Source of the DNA: Shimia sp. SK013
GTDB lineage: Bacteria; Pseudomonadota; Alphaproteobacteria; Rhodobacterales; Rhodobacteraceae
Assembly (NCBI RefSeq): GCF_001292625.1
Contig: NZ_LAJH01000005.1
Coordinates: 1 to 64,000, forward strand
DNA: 64,000 nt
Reading direction: 5' to 3'
How positions within the stretch are numbered: position 1 is the first letter of the stretch; each line of letters opens with the position of its first letter. Below, piece after piece: positions 1 to 8,327 of this stretch. A model generated the notes under the pieces. That model was not told the DNA's origin. It saw only the letters and a program-made list of their open reading frames with translations, and did no database searches. The translations under genes were made by a program, and so were the position numbers.

Positions 1-138
1 GCCGCGCTTGCCGCTCGGCGGCGGCACCCAAACCATCCCAGGATCAAACCAGATCGACAGCGATCCGCGTCGCTTCAAGCTGTCATTGTAAGCCGACCAG
101 TTCATGGTCTTGTACTTTGTAGGGGCCCAACTACTCAT
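1..138 (-). CDS. IS5-family transposase, N-terminal 46 codons (cut by window edge)
   Basis: The reading frame starts at an ATG (complement of 136-138) and runs off the left edge without a stop. It contains the stretch KTMNWSAYNDSLKRRGSL followed by SIWFDP, which I recognise as the N-terminus of IS5-type DDE transposases common in Rhodobacteraceae. Only the N-terminal region before the catalytic core is visible, so I cannot say whether the transposase is intact. The start could also be the internal Met of MNWSAY. Confidence 0.8.
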   Translation of the reverse strand, partial: MSSWAPTKYKTMNWSAYNDSLKRRGSLSIWFDPGMVWVPPPSGKRG

Positions 139-193
139 GCCCTCAAGCTGGATTCCAAAGATGAATCCCTCGACCGATTTGTGCAACAAAGCC
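1..193 (-). mobile_element. IS5-type insertion sequence, one end
   Basis: The partial transposase is followed outward by a segment that reads GGCTTTGTTGCACAAATCGG on the minus strand (193 to 174). This resembles the terminal inverted repeats of IS903/IS5-group elements (GGCTTTGTTG start), so the element probably ends at 193. The other end lies outside the window, so the inverted-repeat partner and the target duplication cannot be checked. Confidence 0.6.
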
Positions 194-308
194 TATCAGC
201 GATGTCGTTGGGGACGACTGCACGGTGATAATAGACCGCTCCTCGGCGGTATAATCGGGGGTGTCCGGGCATCTTTTCCAGAGCCTTCACTGTAACACCA
301 CGTTCTAG

Positions 309-330
309 ATACCCTTATAAACAAGGGTAT
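309..330 (-). repeat. Hairpin 3' of tRNA-Ala
   Basis: An 8-bp perfect inverted repeat (ATACCCTT / AAGGGTAT, 6-nt loop) lies 30 nt downstream of the tRNA on its transcribed strand. No T-run follows it, so it may be a processing or termination hairpin. Nothing else is recognisable between the IS end (193) and the tRNA. Confidence 0.35.
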
Positions 331-359
331 TCAAGCAAATCAACACGTTATGAAGAATT

Positions 360-435
360 TGGTGGAGCCTAGGAGGATCGAACTCCTGACCTCTTCGCTG
401 CCAGCGAAGCGCTCTCCCAGCTGAGCTAAGGCCCC
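360..435 (-). tRNA. tRNA-Ala (GGC anticodon)
   Basis: The complementary strand folds as a standard tRNA. It has a GGGGCCT/AGGCTCC acceptor stem, a D arm with AGCTCAGCTGGGAGAGC, an anticodon loop CTGGCAG flanked by CTTCG/CGAAG, a T arm with GTTCGATC, and an encoded CCA at the 3' end. The GGC anticodon reads GCC/GCT alanine codons. An IS end lies about 165 bp downstream. Confidence 0.95.
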
Positions 436-531
436 ATCAATCAGACCTCTCAGCCTGTGCGCGCCTGATTAGGCGTATTCAGAGGCGGGTTCAAGCAAAA
501 AAATCCCGCCTCCGATAACTTTGTGCAACGA

Positions 532-855
532 TCAGCTGTCGTCGTCTTCGGAGGCCACGTCTGCGATCTCTTCCAACGGAACGTTGTCGTCTTCTTCGTC
601 GTCATCCAGAACATCGTCATCGATTTCTAGATCTACGTTTTCATCATCCTCAAGCACCTCATCGGAGGTTTCGAGGTTCTTGGCTTTGAGCGTCGCCGCA
701 TCTTCGGCATCAGCCGCGATCATGCGGCTCTTGCCAGCTTCTACTTCGACCACGTCGCCCGTGTAGGGGCTAACGATCGGGTTCTTGTTCAGGTCATAAA
801 AGCGCTTGCCTGTGGTTGGGCACACACGCTTGACGCCCCATTCTTCTTTGGGCAT
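532..855 (-). CDS. TIGR02300 / FYDLN-acid family protein
   Basis: This 107-residue protein begins MPKEEWGVKR and carries the hallmark CPTTGKRFYDLN at residues 12-23. A strongly acidic, low-complexity tail of Asp/Glu runs from about residue 70 to the end. This is the FYDLN-acid family seen almost only in Alphaproteobacteria, whose function is unknown to me. I chose the ATG at 855 because the conserved N-terminus starts there; the open frame extends further upstream without family features. An inverted repeat (482-489 with 505-512) lies downstream and may help terminate transcription. Confidence 0.93.
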   Translation of the reverse strand: MPKEEWGVKRVCPTTGKRFYDLNKNPIVSPYTGDVVEVEAGKSRMIAADAEDAATLKAKNLETSDEVLEDDENVDLEIDDDVLDDDEEDDNVPLEEIADVASEDDDS

Positions 856-964
856 GGGAAATCCCCTTTGAATCGGTTGTGTCTCTCTCGACGGTCTGCG
901 GCAACTGCCATATGAATGAGGCCGTGTCAAAGGGGTTTCGCCCGAACCCGCCCAAGGAGGGCCA

Positions 965-1654
965 ATGTCGCAACATATCTTCCCCGGAAACCCACCTTTG
1001 TCGGTGGTTCTGCGCCATTCGACCCGAGCGCGCCGGATCAGCCTTCGGGTGTCCCGTCTTGATGGGCGGGTGACGCTGACAGTGCCCAAAGGCGTGCGGG
1101 ACAGCGAAGCGTTGAACTTCGCACGCCAAAAGGAGATGTGGATTCGGGCGCAATTGGACAAACAGCCGATGCAGGTTCAGATCGCCCCGGGGGCAGAACT
1201 GCCTGTGGGCGGGCGTATGCGGCGTGTGGTGGCCGGCGCGGGGAAGTCGGTGGTGCTGGGGGTTGATGAGATCGCGGTGCCCGGTGATGCGGCGCGTGCA
1301 GCCGCGCGCGTGCAAGGCTTTCTGCGAGAGCTGGCGCGCAACCGGCTGGCGGAGGCGGTGGATCATTATGGCGCCCGCTTGGGACGCCATCCGACCCGAT
1401 TGACGCTGCGGGACACGCGGTCACGGTGGGGATCATGCAGTTCGGCCGGGGCGTTGATGTTTTCATGGCGATTGGTGATGGCCCCCGAGGAGGTGCTGGA
1501 TTACGTCGCGGCCCACGAGGTGGCGCATCTGACAGAAATGAACCATTCCAAGGCGTTCTGGGATCAGGTCGCACATATTCATGGCTCCTATCAGGATCAG
1601 CGCAATTGGTTGCGTGATCAGGGACAAGATCTGCACCGGTATCGCTTTGTGTGA
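965..1654 (+). CDS. YgjP/SprT-like metal-dependent hydrolase (DUF45)
   Basis: This is a 229-residue protein with the conserved SRWGSCSS segment (about residues 153-160) and a zinc-binding HEVAH at 184-188 followed by a downstream His in MNHSKAFW. These are the signature of the YgjP-like M48/WLM-related metallopeptidase family. A strong ribosome site AAGGAGG sits at 954-960 just before the ATG. It is divergent from the FYDLN gene, with about 110 bp between them that must hold both promoters. The biological substrate of this family is not established; a role as a cytoplasmic metalloprotease is inferred from the motif. Confidence 0.9.
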   Translation: MSQHIFPGNPPLSVVLRHSTRARRISLRVSRLDGRVTLTVPKGVRDSEALNFARQKEMWIRAQLDKQPMQVQIAPGAELPVGGRMRRVVAGAGKSVVLGVDEIAVPGDAARAAARVQGFLRELARNRLAEAVDHYGARLGRHPTRLTLRDTRSRWGSCSSAGALMFSWRLVMAPEEVLDYVAAHEVAHLTEMNHSKAFWDQVAHIHGSYQDQRNWLRDQGQDLHRYRFV

Positions 1655-1678
1655 CGGCGCATTGACCTTGGTGCCATT

Positions 1679-1688
1679 TGTGATCACA
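1679..1688. promoter_or_regulatory. Palindrome TGTGATCACA, candidate GntR operator
   Basis: A perfect 10-bp palindrome ends 8 bp before the GntR-type regulator's start codon. FCD-type GntR proteins bind short palindromes and commonly autoregulate, so this is a plausible own operator. The site is short enough to occur by chance. Confidence 0.4.
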
Positions 1689-1696
1689 CTTGCACC

Positions 1697-2350
1697 ATGA
1701 TCCCCACAAACCGCGCCCAGCAAGACGTTTCCACCTCTGCACATGACCGCGTGTATCGCGCTTTGCGCGCACGCATCATGTATGGGGAAATGGCGCCCGG
1801 CGAAGCGTTGACGCTGCGCGGGATCGGCAAAGAATTTGACGTGTCGATGACCCCGGCACGGGAGTCGGTGCGGCGGCTGGTGGCCGAGGGCGCGCTGTTT
1901 CTGTCGACTTCGGGGCGGGTGTCCACGCCGGAGTTGAGCAACGAGCGTTTGGAAGAGCTGGCGGCCTTGCGCGCCTTGATTGAAGTAGAACTGGCAAGCC
2001 GGGCTTTGCCGCGTGCGCATATGGCGTTGATCGAGCGTTTGGTGGCGATCAACAACACCGTATCGGAGGCCGTCGCGCGGCGGGATGCCGTGGGGTACAT
2101 CCGCGCCAACCTTGAGTTCCACCGCACGCTGTATCTGCGGGCGCAGGCCCCTGCGATGCTGGCAATGGCAGAGACAGTGTGGCTGCAACTGGGGCCAACC
2201 ATGCGCGCGCTTTACGGGCGGTTGCGGCGGACGGAACCGCCGACTCAGCATAGGTTAATTATTGCCGCGCTGAAGGCCGGAGACGAGCCCGGATTGCGGC
2301 TTGCGGTGCGCTCTGACGTGACGCAGGGCCTGCGTTTGCTGGCCAGTTGA
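1697..2350 (+). CDS. GntR-family transcriptional regulator, FCD domain
   Basis: This is a 217-residue protein. Residues about 12-75 form the GntR winged helix (VYRALRARIMYGEMAPGEAL, then a helix-turn-helix around SMTPARESVRRL). The rest is an all-helical FCD ligand-binding domain with the expected metal/ligand Asp and His pattern (NLEFHRTLY, TQHRLIIAAL). It starts 42 bp after the metallopeptidase gene and is likely read from its own promoter, since a palindrome lies immediately upstream. The ligand and targets are not evident. The gene downstream is convergent, so it gives no clue. Confidence 0.9.
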   Translation: MIPTNRAQQDVSTSAHDRVYRALRARIMYGEMAPGEALTLRGIGKEFDVSMTPARESVRRLVAEGALFLSTSGRVSTPELSNERLEELAALRALIEVELASRALPRAHMALIERLVAINNTVSEAVARRDAVGYIRANLEFHRTLYLRAQAPAMLAMAETVWLQLGPTMRALYGRLRRTEPPTQHRLIIAALKAGDEPGLRLAVRSDVTQGLRLLAS

Positions 2351-2469
2351 GCCAGCGTTAACTTTTTCAAATATTTTCAAAATGGCTGTCTGTTTCACGG
2401 CTGCATGACGTCGGTATCGCGACGGTGCGATTTTTGAGTCGGGCGTTTGTGAATGCAACGCCCGGCGGT

Positions 2470-3795
2470 TTAACCGTGCGTCGGCCAGACGTGGTGTTCG
2501 TCGTCGATGACAAAGGCGTGGCTGTGGCGGCGTCCACCGTGTTTGATGACGTGCGGATGTGTTGCCGGCAGGTCGGGATGTTCGTGTTCGATCTCGGCCT
2601 CGGTACGCGGCCAGAGCAGACGGCCTGCGAAGGTGGCAAGCAGGGCCAGACCCCCCATGATGAGCAATGAGGTGCCAAGCCCAAAGCGTGCCCCGCTCCA
2701 ACCGGCCAGCGGGTAGGTCACAAGCCAGCAGGCATGGCTGAGCGCGAAGTGCGCGGTGAACACGGCGGGGCGGTCACTGGCACGAGCCGAGCGGCGCAGC
2801 AGACGACCGGAGGGGGTCAGCACGGCGGAGTAGAGAAAGCCGGTGAGCAACCAGAGGCCAAGAACCAGCGACCAAGGAAGAGGGCCGAAGGCTGTCAGGC
2901 CGATGCCATGCGCCAGCGTCACGGCGGAGAGAAGAAAGGCGGCAGCGGTCATAACAGGCCGGTCCGGGACTTCGTCCAGAACGCGGGGGAGAGACAGCGC
3001 TGCGAGCATGCTTCCGGCACCGAAGGCGCCCATGGCCACCGCGAGCCCGCTTTCACTTAGACCGTAGGTGTCGCGCGCCAAAACCACGGTGTTGACCAAC
3101 ACAAAGGCGCCCGCAGAGGCGGCTGCGGTGTTGAAGGCCAAAAGCCCACGCAAACGCGGAGTGGCGAGGTAGATCCAGCTGCCACGGGTGACGCGTTGCA
3201 GGAAAGGCCGCTGGGTGTCGTCGGAGCGGGCGGGCAGCGGTGTGATCCAGATCAGGAGTGTCGAAAACAAGAAGCCGAGCGCGGTGCCGACAAACAGGCC
3301 GCTGTAGGAGATCAGCAGCAACAGCACACCGGCAAGCGCGGGCGACAGCAGGTTTTCAAGGTCATAGGCCAGCCGTGACAGGGACAGGGCGCGGGTGTAG
3401 TCGGCCTCGTCTGTCAGAACGTCCGGAATCGTGGCCTGAAACACCGGTGTGAAAGTGGCTGAGGCGGCTTGCAGCAGAAAAATCAGCGCGTAGACCTGTG
3501 TGATGGTTTCGACAAACGGCAGGCAGAGCGCCACACCGAAGCGGATCAGGTCAGCCGCGATGAGCACCGCGCGGCGTGGCAATCGGGCCACCAGAGCGCC
3601 CATGATCGGGGAGAGGCCGACATAGGCCACCATCTTGATGGTGTAAGCCATGCCCAGAACCGCCCCCGCCTTTGGGCCAGCGAGGTCGTAGGCCAGAAGG
3701 CCAAGCGCAATGGTCAGCAGACCGGTGCCGATCAGGGCAACAACCTGAGCGGCGAACAGTCGCGAGAACGTGGGGTGTTTGAGGATCGCCAACAT
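2470..3795 (-). CDS. MFS transporter with His-rich C-terminal tail
   Basis: This 441-residue protein has about 12 hydrophobic segments and the layout of MFS_3/EntS-like exporters: an N-terminal FSRLFAAQVVALIGTGLL and a cytoplasmic-loop PRRAVLIAADLIR after TM2. It is most likely a proton-driven efflux permease of the inner membrane. Unusually, the last 40 residues form a soluble tail very rich in histidine (HEHPDL, THPHVIKHGG, RRHSHAF, DEHHVW). Such a tail could bind metal ions, so a metal or metal-chelate substrate is possible, but this is inference. It is convergent with the GntR gene. Confidence 0.85.
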   Translation of the reverse strand: MLAILKHPTFSRLFAAQVVALIGTGLLTIALGLLAYDLAGPKAGAVLGMAYTIKMVAYVGLSPIMGALVARLPRRAVLIAADLIRFGVALCLPFVETITQVYALIFLLQAASATFTPVFQATIPDVLTDEADYTRALSLSRLAYDLENLLSPALAGVLLLLISYSGLFVGTALGFLFSTLLIWITPLPARSDDTQRPFLQRVTRGSWIYLATPRLRGLLAFNTAAASAGAFVLVNTVVLARDTYGLSESGLAVAMGAFGAGSMLAALSLPRVLDEVPDRPVMTAAAFLLSAVTLAHGIGLTAFGPLPWSLVLGLWLLTGFLYSAVLTPSGRLLRRSARASDRPAVFTAHFALSHACWLVTYPLAGWSGARFGLGTSLLIMGGLALLATFAGRLLWPRTEAEIEHEHPDLPATHPHVIKHGGRRHSHAFVIDDEHHVWPTHG

Positions 3796-4182
3796 GTGGC
3801 CAGAGTAGCGGACGTGGGGCGGGCTTCAAGCGGGGAATGGAATGATGTTGCCGGCAGCTTTGTGGACCGAAATCGACGTTGTTTTTGGGATCGGATGATC
3901 GTCGCCAATCAATTGCCGAAGTGGCCAAGATTTGTTTGATTTAGGAAAGCGGACATTCAGCCCAACCGGTCCGGAGAACCAGACTGTGGACCGGGGTCGC
4001 AATCGCAACATATTTGTTGCCCCAGCAGTGGGAGGTGTGTTCAGTGTCGGTGATTGCCGCTGACTGAGGCTTACTCTTTTCGATAAAGAGCCGTGGAGCC
4101 GACGTGGCTTTCAGCCCATACGGCCGGGTCTTCGATCCGAGCGCACCTTAATACCTTGATCACGCAACTTGGAGAAATCGAC
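3796..4182. other. Divergent intergenic region
   Basis: These 387 bp separate the divergent MFS and oxidoreductase genes and should hold both promoters. I see one inverted repeat (CCGGTCC at 3966-3972 with GGACCGG at 3988-3994) and no convincing coding frame. No clear promoter could be assigned. Confidence 0.5.
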
Positions 4183-5295
4183 ATGAGCACCACCGGCAAA
4201 CAGTTATTCACGACGCTAGAAAGCAATGGCAGGCTCACCGTGGCGATCGAGGACGTGACCTTTCCCGATCCTACCGGCAATCAAGTCCTTGTGAAAATGG
4301 AGGCGGCACCGATCAATCCGTCGGATCTCGCCATACTAACCGGGGCCGCCGATCTTGAAAACGCCGAATACTCGCCTGGTAAATACGTCGCCACCATGCC
4401 AGAACCGTTCAATGCGGGATCCAAGGCACGGCACGAGATAAAACTTCCTGCGGGCAATGAAGGTGCGGGAACCGTCGTCGCGACAGGGGACGGGGACATG
4501 GCCAAATCGCTGATGGGGCAACGTGTCGCTTGTGTGCCGGGTAATGCCTATAGCCAGTATTGTATCGCCGATGCCAAAATGTGCCTGCCACTGGGGGACT
4601 ACTCGTCCGAGGATGGAGCAAGCGCCTTCGTCAATCCCATGACTGCGCTTGGGTTTGTGGAAACCGCGAAAATGGACGGGCAGAATTCCATACTGCATAC
4701 GGTTGGGGCCTCCAATTTGGGGCAAATGTTGACCAGAATTTGCAACGAAGACGGCATTGGGCTGGTCAACCTTGTACGCAAGGAAGAGCAGGCCAAATTG
4801 CTACAGGAGCTCGGCACGACCCATGTGGTCAACACAGCGGCTGACACATTCATGAGCGACCTCCGCTCAGCGATCGACGATACCGACGCCTTCTATGGGT
4901 TTGATCCGATTGGCGGCGGAAAATCGGTCGACACTGTTTTTAAAGCCATGGAGCAGGTCGCGGTCAAAAAGATGACCGAGTATTCGCGCTACGGGTCCAA
5001 CACGCAGAAGCGCATGTTCATCTATGGGCGCCTGGACGTTGGTCCGACGCTCCTTTCGCCAAGCTATGGCTTTGGCTGGACCCTGTCAGGATGGCTTTTG
5101 TTTCCCTTCATGCAATCGGTGGGCATGGAAACCGTGGGACGGATGCGCAAGCGTGTGTTGAAGAATCTGACGACAACGTTTGCCAGCCACTACAAGAAAC
5201 GGGTTAGTCTCGAGGAGATGCTGACAAAGGAAGCCGTAACCGATTATCGCGCAATGAAAACTGGTGAGAAGTATCTGGTTATGCCTTGGAAATAA
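4183..5295 (+). CDS. Zinc-type alcohol dehydrogenase-like / quinone oxidoreductase (MDR superfamily)
   Basis: This 370-residue protein has the N-terminal GroES-like fold (DPTGNQVLVKMEAAPINPSD), a loop with PAGNEGAGTVVATGDG, and a C-terminal Rossmann half (HTVGASNLGQML, then VRKEEQAKLLQELG). It lacks the Cys/His ligands of zinc ADHs, which fits an NADPH-dependent quinone or enone reductase. ATG 4183 is preceded by GGAGA at 4171; the upstream in-frame extension looks non-coding. It stands alone between a divergent MFS gene and a long non-coding stretch. Confidence 0.85.
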   Translation: MSTTGKQLFTTLESNGRLTVAIEDVTFPDPTGNQVLVKMEAAPINPSDLAILTGAADLENAEYSPGKYVATMPEPFNAGSKARHEIKLPAGNEGAGTVVATGDGDMAKSLMGQRVACVPGNAYSQYCIADAKMCLPLGDYSSEDGASAFVNPMTALGFVETAKMDGQNSILHTVGASNLGQMLTRICNEDGIGLVNLVRKEEQAKLLQELGTTHVVNTAADTFMSDLRSAIDDTDAFYGFDPIGGGKSVDTVFKAMEQVAVKKMTEYSRYGSNTQKRMFIYGRLDVGPTLLSPSYGFGWTLSGWLLFPFMQSVGMETVGRMRKRVLKNLTTTFASHYKKRVSLEEMLTKEAVTDYRAMKTGEKYLVMPWK

Positions 5296-6033
5296 CGGCT
5301 TGAACTGGATTTCGAGGCGCCAACTCGGGTGACCGCGGGGGTGGCGCAGGCCATGAGCCGCCCCACGTGCTCTCGCTCGGCCCATCGCGCCCCTTTCAAA
5401 GCCGAGATGCGGTGCGAGGGCGAAGGTAGTTGCACCCCGACGCGTTCCATGAGATTCGCGAGGTCCGCTGGATGCCTGTTGTCAGCGCCAGAGCGGACCC
5501 GTCTTGGATCGGCTTTCGTTTGCGCAGCATTTGAAATACGGGCGGATTACGGACATTTTCTGCGTTTGCGAAAACACCGAGTGAAGGCGACAAAAGCAAC
5601 GGTTCAAAGAAAGCAGACGAGGAACAGTCGCGTGACTGAATTCGATACGCCATTTTCCGAACTTTAGAGGCAACCGAGACCCCCCGCGTTGCCCTCGATC
5701 CCACGTCTCAGATTTTTGGTTTTCTGTGAATATTTTATTGCCAAAACTCCCCGACAGGCTCCGTCTTTCCAAACACCTAAAAGGTGTGTCGATCTGTTGA
5801 AGCCGCCCCGCTTAGCTGGTGTGTGCCGAGTGATCCGGCCAGAAATTCAGTGTGGCCGCAAAGGAGAATTTCGTAAGCAGTAATATTCATTGCCAGGTTC
5901 AGCTTTTACTGTCACGCTAAAACAGATCCGCAAATTCAACTGTAGGGTTTGTTGAGTGTAAGACACTTAGGTAAGCGCTGTTTCCGGTTCGCAAAGTCAC
6001 GGTCTTACTCCGAGAAATTTTAAGGAGACGATT
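5296..6033. other. Long non-coding stretch upstream of the toxin-like cassette
   Basis: About 740 bp with no credible gene. The frames that stay open have no family features or ribosome sites. The base composition shifts from GC-rich to AT-richer towards 6000, where the cassette begins. It presumably carries the cassette promoter near its right end, but I cannot name -35/-10 boxes with confidence. Confidence 0.5.
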
Positions 6034-7023
6034 GTGAAGAAACGCACTGCAATGGGAAAGACCTCGCCAAAAGACCCGCATCTGACACCCAATGACGCCA
6101 AACTGGCTTTGGATGATCTTAAATCATTTTTGCCGACCCAGACCAAGGCGCAGGCCATTTTCGAAGATCTTGGCGTGGACGTTGACCCCTTGTTTAATGC
6201 GGGAAAAGACACCACCAAACAAGCCGATAAGCTGGGCAATGACCTGGAGGAAATTGACGCGCTGTGGACAGCGTTGACCAATGACAAAACCGACGACAAG
6301 GCTGTTTTGAAAGACATCGATGTTCTGATCAACGATGCGGAAAAAATCGAATCCGACATAGGGTTGTTTCGCAAGTCCACCGTCAAGTTGGACAACGAGG
6401 CCAATACACTGATGCGCAAAATCGGCACGGCACAGCAAGCATTGAAAAAAAGAGTACTGGACGACAAGGCCGACATTCTGGACGCGGAAAATAGCATGAC
6501 AAGGCTGGAAAATAAACAATCAGAGGTCGACGATGGGAACTGGTTGGAAAAATGGAACAACAGGGTTTCAATCCCTTTACCCGACAGTGGCGGTAGTGGG
6601 AGCGGGTTCCTAGATGACGTTGGCAGTGGGATTAGCGGATTTGGCGACAGCATCTATTCCGCATTGGGCGGTGATACCGCTGCCGAAAAGCGGGCGAAAA
6701 AACGGGATATCCAAGTCGCCATTAATAACCTTGAGATAGAACAGCGAAAGCTGGAAAAAAAGCGCGATGATGTTGTGCAAGAACAAGTAACCGTTCAGAG
6801 CGAGCTGACCATGGTCGGGCATGTCGACAAGGACGCTGCGACGCTGCAAAATCTGGCGAAAACCATCAAAGAAAAATTGATCGAAGCCAAAAACGCACTG
6901 GAGGCGGAAAAAGCCAAAGGGGTGAAGTACACCTCGATCGCCCAGATCCGAAAATTCTACGAAGACCGTATTGGCGAAGACATGAAAGAGCTTCACCAAT
7001 GGTTGAAAGTTTTTCATTCCTGA
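6034..7023 (+). CDS. Unknown coiled-coil protein, possible pore-forming toxin B-like subunit
   Basis: I do not recognise this 329-residue protein by motif. It is almost wholly predicted helical, with Lys/Asp/Glu-rich heptads at about 45-165 and 225-305. These are interrupted around residues 179-215 by a Gly/Ser-rich, weakly hydrophobic segment (SGFLDDVGSGISGFGDSIY) that could form a membrane hairpin. It has no signal peptide and no cysteine. Length and layout resemble the B subunit (about 350 residues) of XaxAB/YaxAB-type alpha-helical toxins. The GTG start has an excellent AAGGAG 6 nt upstream. It is the first gene of a three-gene unit; the next gene begins 48 bp later. Composition is AT-richer than the surroundings. 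The toxin assignment is inference. Confidence 0.6.
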   Translation: MKKRTAMGKTSPKDPHLTPNDAKLALDDLKSFLPTQTKAQAIFEDLGVDVDPLFNAGKDTTKQADKLGNDLEEIDALWTALTNDKTDDKAVLKDIDVLINDAEKIESDIGLFRKSTVKLDNEANTLMRKIGTAQQALKKRVLDDKADILDAENSMTRLENKQSEVDDGNWLEKWNNRVSIPLPDSGGSGSGFLDDVGSGISGFGDSIYSALGGDTAAEKRAKKRDIQVAINNLEIEQRKLEKKRDDVVQEQVTVQSELTMVGHVDKDAATLQNLAKTIKEKLIEAKNALEAEKAKGVKYTSIAQIRKFYEDRIGEDMKELHQWLKVFHS

Positions 7024-7071
7024 TTTTTTGACACCCCCACTTTTCCCAAACAGACATTTTAAGGATTGAAC

Positions 7072-8295
7072 ATGGCTGACGGCGCACCAAATTTGGCTGA
7101 CTTTGAAAATGCGATGGATGGCTTCGAAAAATTCATCACCGGCGACAAATCCAAAAATCACGACGGCATGCGAGAAAATTGGATCTACCTTCAAATGTTC
7201 GCAACCTACGGCATTCGATTACCATTTACTGAAGCCGATCTAAAAACCAGCTTTCTGTTTGCCGAGAAAGACACCGCTTTGGTAAAAGGAAAAAAGCTAA
7301 AGGATACAGATTTTGCGTGGCTGCCCAGCCTGTCGCTGGCCTATACTGGCGTCAATAAATCCAGCAGATTTTTCCATGATACCGTCTTGCAAAACATGAT
7401 TGATCTCTCGTCTGGGCTGACGATCTATTCTGACGAGAGCGGCGGCAAGGGAAACGAATTCGAACTGTTGATCGAATTGATGGACGGTGGCGAGGATGAA
7501 CACAATGCGGTTCTGGACATCCTAAAAACCCGAGGAGACAAGGCCCGGGCCAATTCAGTATTGGCCAAAACCGTTTTGGAAAATCTAAAAGAGTATCATG
7601 CAAAACTGATTGTGAACCAAACCGCCGTGCAAGCTTCTCACAAGGAGATCGCCAAAGACGAAAAAGTTTCGGACGATGCGATCAAGCTGTTGGACGGCGA
7701 TGCGGATACCGACGGCTCCATCAAAAATATCATGGCCAAAATCAAGCATGATAAATCTGTCATTGAACACGACAAGCTGATGCTGGAAACATCCGCAGCC
7801 TATGCCTGGGCGACGATTGTCGGGCTGATCGCAGCGGCGACAGTTTGGGGAGTTTACGGCAAGGAATGGAAAGAGATGTCGGACGACATCGATCGGCTGG
7901 ACGGCAAATTGAAATCCGCGAACGAAGATTTAAGCCGCGCGATGGCGGTGCACGCGGTCAACACACAAGCAACAGACAGTTTGGAAAAATTGCTTGGCCA
8001 TCTGGTCGTTGCCATCGAAAAGTCCGATGCAGTGCACAAATCGTGGAACGGAGTGGTTCAGGGAATTGATTACCTGTCGGCGCAGATTTCAGGATCAATG
8101 AAATCCACCGGACCAACGGATGACAAGCTGCGCAGCAACCGCCAGGTAAAACACTATATGAAGCACGCCGCTGAAAAGTGGACGGCCCTGAAACCGATAG
8201 TCGAACAGGTCAGCGATAATATTATTATCAGCGTTGATCCAACCGAGCTCAGCCTGAAAGATATGGCCGCCAGAATTCGTGCCGGTGACAAATAG
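7072..8295 (+). CDS. Unknown helical protein with one membrane segment, possible pore-forming toxin A-like subunit
   Basis: This 407-residue, mostly helical protein has no signal peptide. One strongly hydrophobic segment at about residues 242-263 (AYAWATIVGLIAAATVWGVY) lies between two long amphipathic helical regions. A long soluble helical bundle with one buried hydrophobic hairpin is the design of ClyA/XaxA/Hbl-type alpha-pore-forming toxins, and XaxA/YaxA are also about 400 residues. The ATG at 7072 has AAGGA 6 nt upstream. It sits 48 bp after the 329-residue partner and 32 bp before the large third gene, so the three are probably co-transcribed. The family call is inferred from architecture; a structural comparison would decide it. 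Confidence 0.6.
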   Translation: MADGAPNLADFENAMDGFEKFITGDKSKNHDGMRENWIYLQMFATYGIRLPFTEADLKTSFLFAEKDTALVKGKKLKDTDFAWLPSLSLAYTGVNKSSRFFHDTVLQNMIDLSSGLTIYSDESGGKGNEFELLIELMDGGEDEHNAVLDILKTRGDKARANSVLAKTVLENLKEYHAKLIVNQTAVQASHKEIAKDEKVSDDAIKLLDGDADTDGSIKNIMAKIKHDKSVIEHDKLMLETSAAYAWATIVGLIAAATVWGVYGKEWKEMSDDIDRLDGKLKSANEDLSRAMAVHAVNTQATDSLEKLLGHLVVAIEKSDAVHKSWNGVVQGIDYLSAQISGSMKSTGPTDDKLRSNRQVKHYMKHAAEKWTALKPIVEQVSDNIIISVDPTELSLKDMAARIRAGDK

Positions 8296-8327
8296 TTTCA
8301 GCCCAAAATTTTTCAAAGGCAATTTTC

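Noticed and set aside
104-295. A 63-residue plus-strand frame at the left edge
   Set aside because: It overlaps the antisense transposase start and the IS end and has no signature or ribosome site.
521-766. A Ser-rich plus-strand frame
   Set aside because: It is the complement of the Asp/Glu-rich tail of the FYDLN protein, which explains the serine bias.
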